Shown here: piece after piece, positions 55,090 through 64,000 of the stretch | How the letters are laid out: each line of letters begins with the position of its first letter | Position numbering within the stretch: the first letter of the stretch is position 1 | Program-made: the position numbers and the translations under genes | NCBI GenBank assembly: GCA_015179125.1 | Contig: WHVA01000021.1 | Location: 372,001 to 436,000 of the forward strand | Direction: 5' to 3' | DNA length: 64,000 nt | Origin: Gautieria morchelliformis | Taxonomy: Eukaryota; Basidiomycota; Agaricomycetes; Gomphales; Gomphaceae | The notes under the pieces: model-generated | Database searches by the model: none | Seen by the model: only the letters and a program-made list of their open reading frames with translations | What the model was told of the DNA's origin: nothing

Positions 55090-55425
55090 ATTAAAGGAAA
55101 CCATATTCAAGCAGCTGCTGTCATTAATTGTCCAGTACATTTAAGTTGAAGTTGTTACTAATTTTAGCAAAGTCAGGATTATCTATTTTTCGAAAAATGT
55201 AAAAAAAATGTCCAGTGCATTTAAGCTGAGGCTGTTGTTAATTTTAGCAAAGGTAGGATTATCTATTTTGCAAATCAAAAAAATGCACTGTACATTTAAG
55301 CTGAAGCTGTTGTTAATTTTCACAAAGTCAGGACAATTTATTGACATATATTTGCGAAAAAATGTCAAAAAAGTACAGTACATTGAAGGAGAAGCTGTTA
55401 TTAATTCCCAGCCAAAGCCACAGAA
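55090..55425 (+). repeat. AT-rich tandem repeat, about 80-bp unit, four copies
   Basis: Units begin near 55129, 55209, 55286 and 55375 with a CCAGTGCATTTAAGCTGA-like phrase, followed by TGTTGTTAATTTTAGCAAAG and GGATTATCTATTT. No gene is present; the small frames are repeat translations. 54986-55089 shows nothing. Confidence 0.8.
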
Positions 55426-55753
55426 GCCCAGAGACTGACAGAGAAACCCAGAGCCTAGCCAAAGCCATAGTAAGCCAGCCACCAGTATAGCAAGAGAACA
55501 CCATAGAGGAGTGCCTGGTGAGCGGCTTTACAGCGTTGCTGCATTTATACTTGAGCAAACGTGGTGCACGGACCACCCTCGCATATGGACACGAGGAATG
55601 CGAACAGGTCATGTGACTGCAAATGCTGCTGTGCAGCGTTTGTAGCTGGCAGCTGCACTGCTCACGTCTGATTGGCCAGCATACTAAGGCTGAACTAAAA
55701 CCTGACATCAGCTCGACGCCCACAACCCACAGAGCTCGCTTATATACTACTAA
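55426..55753. other. Unassigned DNA next to the Helitron 3' end
   Basis: No ORF, LTR or RNA gene was recognised. Being outside the Helitron terminus, it is the old insertion-site flank. Confidence 0.3.
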
Positions 55754-55785
55754 CTAGGTGGATGGATACCCGCGCTTTGCGCGGG
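55754..55785 (-). terminator. Helitron 3' terminus: hairpin and CTAG
   Basis: On the minus strand the hairpin CCCGCGC-AAA-GCGCGGG (55785-55769) is followed by 11 bases and then CTAG (55757-55754), the next base being T. This is the CTRR end with subterminal hairpin that acts as the rolling-circle stop signal in Helitrons. Confidence 0.85.
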
Positions 55786-55921
55786 GGTGTAGGTCAAATG
55801 CATTGGTAAGTCAAACACATTGGTAAGGTCAAGTGCATTGGGGAAAATCAAAGTAATGAATTTGCATCAAGTAAAATAAAGTAAAACACATAAACCATAT
55901 CAAGAGAAGTGGAAGAAATCA

Positions 55922-57692
55922 AGGAGCTTTAAGCAATACATCCTTATATACAATGTTGGTTGTGTCCAAACCCTCCTCAAGCAATACCCTCACTTTGTTC
56001 CAGCTTGTTCCCCTTGACACACCAACATACAACTGACTATTTCCAAACACTGGATATCTCATGTCCAGCCCAACCGTACCCAAAGACTGTCCCTGAGACT
56101 TGTTGATGGTCATTGCAAACACCACACGCACTGGAAACTGCCTTCTCTACAGCACAAATGGTAATTGTCCCTCTGATAGCTTAATAGTGATCCTGGGGAT
56201 GAAAGCAGTATTTCCTGCACATGGACCTGAGATGATCCACCTCCAACACTCTATTCCTCATCCTCACCAACCGCAACCTTGTCCCATTGCATAGTCCTTG
56301 CTTCTTATCCAAATTGCGCAACATCATCAGAGGCACGCCAGGCTTGACTTCCAAGTGAGCAGGAGGGAGACTGCCCATCTCTATGGAATTCAGATACTCC
56401 ACAGCATACTGCTATGAAAGGTTGGTTTCCTTGACAGAATCTGCACAGTGGAAGACCTGAGAATCGCCTGGAAACAGCCTCAACACCATGGAATTGATCT
56501 TATTGACCTCAGTATTTCTGGGACAGAGGACGGCCTGCTCCAAAAAATAATTGTCCTGGGCAGGGACTGCATTGCCAATGCCAGGGTATATTTCCTAGAT
56601 CAGCTCTGCAATTCCAGGGCCACAGACCATGTGAGGAGGGAGTGAGAAGATATGATCCAGTGGGAGATCCTTTCCCTGGCCCACATTCTGCAACCATTCT
56701 GCAAACCTGGCTCTGTCAGGGTCATTTCTCACCCACATGTTCTCTGTCAGATGGAGGACATTGATCTTTGGCCACAGATATAACTTCTGAAGGGTAGCTC
56801 CCACAATATCCTCCTTGGAGCCTTTGGGGACAATTGGGAGAGTCTGCTGAAAGTCACCTCCAAATACGACCGTGATGCCACCAAAGGGTTGGTCAGGCTG
56901 GTCAAGGAAATCCCTCACTGTCCTGTCAATAGCCTCTATGGCATGGCGATGCTGCATTGCAGCCTCATCCCAAATGATGAGCCTGGCCAGTCTCAGCATA
57001 TCATCCTGGTCAGAGTTCTTTTTGATGGAGGTGAGAGAGCCCTCATGGACAGGAATTGGGATTCCAAGCATGCCGTGAGAGGTTATACCATTAGTGAGGA
57101 TAAGTGCAGCCATTGAAGATGAGGCTACAGCAAGCACAATGAGATTCTCCCCTATACAGGAGTGGATTAGGTTGTTCCATGTGAATGATTTCCCAGTGCC
57201 ATCTGAGCCAGTGACAAAAAACATTTGTCTGTTAGGTTTCTCCTGAGCATCTATGTTCAGTGCTGACCGTAATATCTGATCATGCGCAGGCCTTTGCCCC
57301 TCATTCAGCTTGGGAACCTCCTCAGCAGCCTTCTGCCTCTCTTGAACAGGGTCATAGTCCCTCTGCTCAGCTATGAACCTGTTTCCAATCAGAGCCTCCC
57401 ACTTGCCTACCACCTGAGGCATATCTTCAAAGCTGCTCAAGGACGTTCCATTACGCTGTAGGATTTTATCCAAGAGAAAGAGGGCAAAATCATAGACCTG
57501 ATCATCCTGTGGCTCCTGCATATTGTGTCTGGTTCGGAGCTGATGTCTGAGCTCATCACATATGTGCTCCTTGAAGCTATCCATAGTCTGCCAGGTTGTG
57601 AGGGAATGCAATGGCCAAGGCTGTTGACAAGGAGATGTCTGAGCTGAGCGCCTGTTTTCATGCCACTGGCTTCCTGGAGACACGACCTCCAC
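55922..57692 (-). pseudogene. Helitron Pif1-like helicase domain
   Basis: Minus strand. The main frame (57692-56595) holds LNEGQRPAHDQI, the Walker A box FFVTGSDGTGKSF, Walker B IIWDEAAM and motif III VVFGGDFQQTLPIV, plus LHLTENMWV. After a frameshift near 56500 come LEVKPGVPLMMLRNLD and CNGTRL (56181-56402), then motif [15 protein letters not shown] and LYVGVSRGT (55919-56131). Walker A has Asp where Pif1 family members usually have Gly or Ala. Motif order is complete, but at least two frame breaks make it a decayed RepHel C-terminus. Confidence 0.92.
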
Positions 57693-58799
57693 TCCTGATC
57701 ATCCTCCAGAAGTCCCCTGGCAAGACAGGCCTCCTTGTAAGTAGAACATTGTATGCCATCCACTGACCTAAGCTCCTCAAAGGATCTGCCCCCCTTGACC
57801 ACTGTGAGCAGGGTGCACAAATAAAATCTCTCTCCTGATTTTGGGCTTGCAAAGTGAAGGCACCCAATGGTATATCCCCTTTGACATGGTGTCCATACCT
57901 TTTCCTGTGTTTTCTAGGTAAAATGCTCAGGAAAATCCACATAGAGCAGATCGCGTGCATGAGGGTAGGCGGCAGCATTGGCCTCAAAGTAAGCCATGAG
58001 CGCTGTCTTTGACCCCTTGGCCCTGTTCATGATGGTGAGTGGATCAGCATCAGGATTAAAGATGACTGATTGCTGGTCTTTTTCATGGGCTGGCAGTGCC
58101 ATGACTGCAGGCACCTGGGTGTGGATTTCCCACTCCAGCAACCTCCAACAGGCCTCATGAGCACTGACATAGTGAGCGTCCAGGTACTTCTTTATCTCAT
58201 CATGGTTGACACCAAACTCCATTGTGGTCTGATCATGGCCCTTGTAGAGATACTTGTGGATGTACTTGATGCACCTCACACTGAAGGTGAATTCAAGGTT
58301 GATGTGACACTGGAGTTTGAGCAAGAGCAGAGGAGAGTATGGCACAACCCATCTGTTGTTCAGCATGTCACCTCTGACATTGTGCAGCCTTCCATCATCG
58401 CGACAACGATACCTTGGATATCCATCCATGTTCACAATGGTCTCCTCACAGAATGGCTTTGGAAAGTTTTTCATACACTTGCCAGTATCCATGCAGGGTG
58501 CATTTCGATTTTCTCCACAGGGACCATGTGTCATCAGCTCACAGACCAACCAGTAGAGGACAGGATGTGTCTCTGGATCAGGGAACTCTGCCAAAATCAT
58601 AGAATCCACATCTTGTGCATGTTTGACCTTGGAGTCCCTATCGAACCAGATAAGCAGGTGCATGTGTGGGAGCCCCCTCTTCTGGAATTCAATAGTGTGA
58701 ATGTGAGCGACAGTTTCTCCAAAGATCTTGTCCTTGACGATCAAGTCAATGAGGTGTTTCTATTTGAGGTGAAACACCTGCAACACCAGGTCAGGTCAG
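57693..58799 (-). pseudogene. Helitron Rep domain (HUH nuclease) and linker
   Basis: The frame 58744-57914 carries IHTIEFQKRGLPHMHLLIWF, the HUH motif with HMH, a CxxHG-like MTHGPCGENRNAPC segment, and the tyrosine region CIKYIHKYLYKGHD whose two Tyr lie four residues apart as in Helitron Rep (nicking and strand transfer). Upstream, DLVLQVFHLK is followed by an in-frame TAG, then KHLIDLIVKDKIFGE. 57437-57914 (EELRSVDG, CSTYKEACLARGLLEDDQEW) is the Rep-helicase linker in two other frames. LTR-X interrupts it at 58800. Confidence 0.92.
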
Positions 58800-60056
58800 T
58801 GTCAAGATTGGTTTTTAGGCGTTAATATCGTGTATTAGTGAACACAAACGAATGCCCGAATAACTTGTGCGAATAAGTATGCCTTTCGGTGAATAGGTGA
58901 ACCAACAAATGTTCACAAGATAAGAGGGCTGCCCGAACAGAGCTCGCCCTATCTACAGTCGTAGCGAAATAGCCTGTGGCACTTGATGATGTAACATGCA
59001 AGGTGCCATGGAAGGGTTGCCTAAGCGATGACAATCCCTTCACTGGCGAAGGCACTCCTTCAGGGCCCTTCACCGACAGCACAGAAAATAGTTTGAAGGC
59101 TAAGGTAACAAAGATGAAGTATGAGAACTCACCAGTGATGCCTAAGTCCTCTTCTGGTCGAAGATAGAAATCTACAGGAGAAGGCTCAAGACGATTATCA
59201 CAGTGAGGTCAAGTTTGCACAAGATGGATGTATGATAATTGAACTGGGGAATATACATGCGAATGTAAACTACTTATATCAAATGCTCGTAAGGTATCAG
59301 CAAATAGGAAGGAGGCCGTCACGAGTCAGGGTTGGATAGGGGTGCACAGTCATGATACAACATAGATGAAATAAACATACAATAGAGTGAGAGAAGAGGG
59401 TGAACATGAAACGACGGAGAGTAAAGGTGGCGAAGGCACCTATGTACGAAACCATGTCTTGGGACCCGCATATACCCCACCCTGCACGGACTCTTCATCT
59501 ACTGGGTTGATCCCACATGACCTACGGGTAGGACGTCCCGCGAACACATCCTGCTCATATGAACACCCAAAAGGGTTGGATCGAGAAGCTGATGGATCCA
59601 GGGACGAGCCATCATGCTGGGTAGGAGATGTCGATCGTGTTTTGATGGTGTGCCTGCTGGCGAATGATGCGAGCAGCGAATGGTTGTTCGGTGAAATGTG
59701 GCAAAGGGTGAAATAGAACGATCATTGAAGAGCTGTGGCCCAAGGGAGGGTGAAGCCATGCGAACATAGAGGAGGACTGGGAAAATGGATAATAGGGATA
59801 ACTGGGTATCGGAAATAAATGAGTTGCGCCATCCGATCAGAGGAGCATCCAACAGGGTGTGAGCCAGGGAGGTGAGGGGACCCACGGTGGACAATCAAGT
59901 CGGGGAGGAGGCGTTGATTGAGTCCAGGTAGCGCTGCTATGTGCGAATGATGTGAAAGCGAATAAACGTTCGGCGCATTTGGCGAGGAGCGAACCGGGAG
60001 AACGTAAAAGTGGGGTGTCGAAGTTACTGGGTATACAAAATAGATGGGTCATGACA
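58800..60056 (+). repeat. Solo LTR-X copy 2 (1257 bp), TSD GTCAG
   Basis: TGTCAAGATT...GTCATGACA with the TSD GTCAG (58795-58799 and 60057-60061), in the Helitron Rep gene. It has the uninterrupted version of the site where copy 1 holds a Cop1-type LTR. Confidence 0.94.
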
Positions 60057-60061
60057 GTCAG

Positions 60062-60604
60062 TCCTGAGCAGTTTGTCCAGGGAGCAACTCGGCCAATATC
60101 TCATCCCACTTTGGATTGGCAGTCATGTAACAAACAAATCAGGGGGACCTTTCTTTGTTGTAATGGCTAGAGAGTTCTGGCAGTTTTGATTCATGTCCCA
60201 TGTACTTCCTTGAAATGTCGCAGGCAGAATGACTTTTGTGCCCAAGCTGTTTGCATCTCCAATGTCATTGTCCAAGCCTCCAAATGAATCCACCATCTGG
60301 TTATACTTCTCAGCATGCATAGTGTGTTAATTGGCCCTGATCCACCTCAGTCTGCTTTGTTCTGTGGCGGCCCAGGAGTCTACAATGTGCTGCTGGAACA
60401 ATTTGCCACCACGCAGGAGTGTTGTCGGTTCTCTCTCTCTCTGGAACAGACCATACACATGGTACTGTATTTGGGTGACATGCCCTGGTCTGTCTGGGTT
60501 GACCTCCTGAGCACCCTCTGGCTCACAATAGGGAATACCTGGTTCCCACCCTGACTCTCCCCTGGGAAAGAGCAAGATATAGTGAAGAGAGGCATAGTTT
60601 GGAT
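60062..60604 (-). pseudogene. Helitron N-terminal (Helitron_like_N) domain, part 1
   Basis: Minus strand: YASLHYILLFPRGESGWEPG, then LLRGGKLFQQHIVDSWAATE and EQSRLRWIRAN, with a frame break near 60325, then KVILPATFQGSTWDMNQNC and KKGPPDLFVT. These are the conserved blocks of the Helitron helicase-like N-terminal region that precedes Rep. It is interrupted on the N-terminal side by element M. Rejoining at TGGAT gives VFDTNPNYASLHY without a frame change. Confidence 0.9.
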
Positions 60605-61663
60605 TTTTATGATTAAAATATTAGGTGGTGCCTTTAGCAAACAATTTCTATTGCTTAGCGGTTGGGACCGCTATGTCTGTCCCTCTCCTGTGTGCTGACT
60701 AAACCTCTCGAGACGCGTCCGGCACTGATGGATGGAGGTCACGTGACCATGTCGACGAGAGAATGGTATCAATCTAAGGAATAACTAAGTCAAAAGGCTT
60801 CAATTTTGAGGTAGTCTAGAGTAAACAGTAATAGTGAACTCTCAACGAAGAATTGGAGTAAACTATCGAGATCTAAGTTCTCTAGCTATCAAACAAGACA
60901 ACAGCGACTTCAAGGGGTGAAACAGTTGATTCTGGATGATTGATTCATACATTCATAGTAGCTACTTATACTATACTAGTGGTAACTACTAGTGTTCGAG
61001 ATAGTAAGTTGATGGGTCGAAAAACTACTTGTAACTAGAGCGGTGACTAATTATAGTCATAAAGTCATGGGAGTGATGGGGATAGTATCAGGGTTGTTTA
61101 AGCTTTGGAATAGAGTCTTGTACCTATTATACAAAGCCCCTGTCTACATGGTGTCAAGATAGTAGTCAGCTGGTCGTGTCATGGAGCTCAATAGAAAATA
61201 GAAATTAAATCTCTCCTGCCTAGCATAAATGCTAGGCTTGGTGATGGGGCCACTGTCTCTGTGCCTCTTCTGTGGACAGGTGATTGAATACACGTATTAG
61301 GAATGACATTCTGAAGTCACTCCACGATGTCCGGTGCTCCTGTGCAGTCTACACTCCTCTGCGGCATTTGGGGCCCACACCTCCTCAGTGCCTGTGGCCT
61401 GGCACCTGTCGATGTCATGGCCAATGCCATCAGTCGATAGGCGCGCTGTCTCTGATCGACCGCATGTGGTCGACGCCCGTATCCCTGTATCTTATCTAAT
61501 CTGTAGATAAGATAGATGTTCGTGATGTCGTGTTTCTGTCATCTGTGTCAATGTCCGTCGTGAGTGTCGTTCCTATCTTTTTAGTCGTTTTTCTTCTTTT
61601 CTTTTATTAGCTTCTTTGCATACATAGATGACTTAAAATAAAATAGTTGCGTATATCATAACA
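60605..61663 (-). mobile_element. Element M copy 2 (1059 bp), TSD TGGAT
   Basis: Inverted relative to copy 1. TSD TGGAT at 60600-60604 and 61664-61668. Termini TTTTATGATTAAAAT and, inverted from the right, TGTTATGATATACGC. The GCCTAGCA-TAAA-TGCTAGGC stem-loop (near 61219-61238) and the GGGGCTTTG..CAAAGC repeat are conserved. Excision restores the Helitron frame exactly. No ORF above about 70 codons. Confidence 0.78.
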
Positions 61664-62005
61664 TGGATTGGTATCGAATACCCTTCTGAAAGGTCCACCT
61701 TTGAGGTGGACAATAATATCCCTAGGTTCAGGGTTGATGCCATCTCCAGGAAGAACAACCACAATCTCATCCGCAGTTGGGATATTATATCTCCTAGGAG
61801 CCCTGTGTGCCCTGTATGTGAGCCTTGCTGGATGTTACCATTTTGTCCCTGAGCTCTGAGCATCTCAGTTGCTTGTTTATATGTGGTGACATGAGGAATG
61901 CACAGGAGGAGTATTTCCTGCAAGTCTCCCATGATAGTTGGAGACAGACCTGCATTACAACCTATCTTCTGTGCCAGAGCCAGTGCAGGATCATATATGT
62001 AATTC
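61664..62005 (-). pseudogene. Helitron N-terminal region, part 2
   Basis: Minus-strand frame beginning near YDPALALAQKIGCNAGLSPT, with a shift near 61930 into TYKQATEMLRAQGQNG, a conserved block of plant and fungal Helitron replicases. The DEIVVVLPGDGINPEPRDI stretch is in another frame. It is cut at its C-terminal side by element M. No start codon was found; the N-terminus seems to be missing. Confidence 0.75.
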
Positions 62006-62032
62006 TAGGCGGACTACTTCATTAATAGCTTC

Positions 62033-63482
62033 CTAATCATCGCCTGGACCCTCTAATTCTAAGACAATCCCATTTAATTCATTCAACTTCACCGACACAT
62101 TCCTTATCAACTCCTCCAACTTCTCCACCAGCTCCTCCACCCTCTCCTTGGTGAACAGCGTGGATGTTCGAGTACTTTCGGAGGTATCTGGGAATCAGCC
62201 GAAGATAGGCATGAGGAAGATAGAAAGGACATACCAAGAATACCCTTGGAGGAGATCGACGATGGACCCGCAGTCGACCCCCTATCCTTCACCTTCACCC
62301 TCACCTTGGCCTTCATTCCCCGATCCTTCACCTCAGCCTCCATGGCATCCTTCTCCTCTTTTGCCTTGTAATCTAGAGAAGGGACCAAAACTCCACATGA
62401 GTTCGAAGGATGAAGAGGAGAATTGAGGAGTCAGTTACTTACCCTCTGGCGACACGCAAGCCTGGTGATCACAAATACATTGCCCACACATCTTCCCGGC
62501 CTGGCCGCTACATGTGTGGTTGTAGCAGAGGCATTGCCCGCAATTCACTGGCTTCATAACCATCTCGGGCTACATATAAGACTATTGTCAGCTTTGTGAA
62601 TATCTGCGAGGACAAAGGAACACTTACCCCAATGAAGATCTTCCATCCTAGGAGGAAGGCATGCTCAGGGTAATCCTGCTTCACCACTGATTGCGGGACC
62701 TTGTCCACTTCAGCGACTTGCGTGTTCACTCAGCCTGTTGTGACGCAGTGCAGGAGGCTGCTCGACTGCTACAAGTTTGGGTGAGGGACTCCGAGCCACC
62801 TCCAAATGGGGTTGTTGTGAACCTTGCTCTATCCTAGCCTTCTTCGGTGTCGGAGCATCCTCCCCTTCTTCTTCTGACGAGAGGAACATTGGTTGCCATT
62901 TCGTGCGCACAGGCTGGACTGTGCCTGATGGTTCAGGTGATTCGGGTGACACAGCAATGGGCTCAACCACAGGAGCGGAATCTTCGCCGAAATTCAAGTT
63001 AGATGGGTTAGCAGGCAAAAACTTGTCACGTACCTCTGGGCTCCTTCACAGTGCTCCCCTCGACCTCAGGCTCCTTCACAGTGCTCCCCCCCACCTTGGG
63101 CTCCTTCGATGGATGTCACAATGCTGTGGAACCACGCACCGGGTTCATCTTGATAACGAGGAACACTGGGTTGACTGTAAAAACCAAACTTCACAGCCAA
63201 TCCTTCGCTTCCTTCACCTCCTTCACCAGGTCGTTCACATCCAACAGACATTTGAACTCATGGTCCGTGATTTCCTCCACCTATAATGTAGTCCGAAGCT
63301 CAGCCTGCGACAGAGAGGTCAGCGAACACTCTACATGGGAACCATCTTACCTGGATCCCCTCGGCCTCGACTACCCATTGCTCCACCTCCTCACATAAAT
63401 TTGTCCGAAGGTCAGGACGAACCTTCACCGACGTCTGCATTTGCTTGAGGAGTGAGGAGAGGGAAGACCTGTTAGTTGCCAT
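62033..63482 (-). CDS. Spliced coiled-coil gene with double CX2CX6C motif
   Basis: Minus strand, same direction as the Helitron. Exon 1 63482-63351 (44 codons, MATNRSSLSSLLKQMQ) ends at GTAAGA; the acceptor is at 63305 (branch CTGAC) or 63281. A second coiled-coil exon (VEEITDHEFKCLLDVNDLV) follows. The middle (63200-62725) carries two GSTVKEPE repeats and an acidic/proline stretch, with frames I cannot join cleanly. Three later introns fit in phase: 62570-62627, 62373-62442 and 62188-62234. The exon 62569-62443 encodes CGQCLCYNHTC and CGQCICDHQAC seven residues apart: CX2CX6CX7CX2CX6C. The last exons are Lys/Glu-rich, then a coiled coil (RVEELVEKLEELIRNVSV), ending GPGDD at 62033. It may be Helitron cargo or host DNA. 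Function unknown; binuclear zinc binding is suggested by spacing only. Confidence 0.65.
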
Positions 63483-63680
63483 TAGGAGTTGAATGGCTAA
63501 AATGACCCCGTCACCCCACGCTGCGATGCCTTTTAAGCAGAGGGCGGAGCTGTGCACAGACCACGCAGCGAGATAGGGCCCAGGCCTCAGAGATCTCATC
63601 GGGGGACCCATTACGTCCTTATGCCTTTCCCCCACACTTGAACACTGCGTCGTTGGACTCTGAAGCTAGGATGGGGATAC
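63483..63680. other. Upstream flank of the spliced gene
   Basis: Possible promoter region of the gene ending at 62033. No clear TATA box or other motif beyond short pyrimidine runs. Confidence 0.3.
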
Positions 63681-64000
63681 TGTCATGACCCATTTATTCC
63701 TGTATCCAGTTACCTCCATTTTCCCTTTTATCGCTCCACCTCTATGTTTGCTCCATTCGCTCTTCGCTGAATTCGCTGAACGGTTATTCGCTGCCCGCAT
63801 CATTCGCCAGTAGGCACGCCATCAAACACAATTGACATCCTTTACCCGGACTGATGGTTCATCACTGGTCCCATCATCTTCCCGACTCAACGCCCTTTAG
63901 GTGTTCCTATGGCCGGGATGCATTCGCGGGACATACCACCCATAGATCATGTGGGATCAACCCAGCAGAACAAGAGTCTGTGCAGGGTAACATGTATTCA
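63681..64000 (-). repeat. LTR-X copy 3, cut by window edge
   Basis: TGTCATGACCCATTTATTCC is the reverse complement of the LTR-X 3' end (compare 60056 leftward). It continues to the window end. The outer flank pentamer is GATAC (63676-63680). Confidence 0.88.

Larger units (their letters stand above)
55754..62005 (-). mobile_element. Helitron, minus strand, 3' end defined, 5' end not found
   Basis: Rolling-circle transposon encoding a Rep-Pif1 protein, interrupted by LTR-X (58800-60056) and element M (60605-61663), both with 5-bp duplications. The 3' terminus is textbook (hairpin plus CTAG before T). The TC 5' end could not be located; it may lie upstream of the gene at 62033-63482. Confidence 0.85.

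Overview
The window looks like repeat-dense chromosomal DNA of a filamentous basidiomycete, probably an agaricomycete. Chromodomain Ty3/gypsy elements, Ty1/copia elements with a half-tRNA primer site and a Rep-Pif1 Helitron fill it. The only introns I can read are about 40-70 bases long, with GTRNGT donors and CTGAC-type branch sites. I found no ordinary host housekeeping gene, no rRNA or tRNA gene and no CRISPR array. Almost every base belongs to a mobile element or to its debris, as expected of heterochromatic, possibly pericentromeric DNA (inference).

Working family names used here: Gyp1 (about 210-bp LTR, extra ORF after pol), Gyp2 (620-680-bp LTR, TGTTAC..GTAACA), Gyp3 and Gyp4 (other gypsy families), Cop1 (498-bp LTR), Cop2 and Cop3 (other copia families), LTR-X, LTR-Y and LTR-Z (LTRs without a certain internal domain) and element M (about 1.06 kb, unclassified).

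Layout. 1-1151: 5' end of a minus-strand Gyp1 (gag, LTR). 1154-2794: Gyp2 pol fragment. 2795-4922: 5' half of a Cop1, fused at about 4922 to the 3' two-thirds of a Gyp1 (4924-9482). 9487-18829: minus-strand Gyp3 carrying an antisense gene, element M, a solo LTR-Y and an internal 1.4-kb inversion. 18830-22540: minus-strand Gyp2 with a second antisense gene. 22541-27794: nearly complete Cop1. 27795-29045: LTR-Y fragment. 29046-54126: a Gyp1 copy split by an LTR-Y/Gyp4 composite (29525-49640). That composite is itself split by Cop2, which is split by Cop3, which holds two solo LTRs. 54127-55425: two tandem repeat arrays. 55754 to about 62005: minus-strand Helitron interrupted by LTR-X and element M. 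62033-63482: a spliced cysteine-rich gene upstream of the Helitron. 63681-64000: a third LTR-X.

Most insertions were confirmed by 5-bp target site duplications (TSDs), and several by the host reading frame closing exactly when the insert is removed. The most interesting signal is a predicted gene type with two CX2CX6C motifs (Zn2Cys6-like spacing). It occurs antisense between pol and the 3' LTR of two different gypsy families, and again beside the Helitron. Second is a conserved third ORF after pol in Gyp1, preceded by a conserved hairpin.
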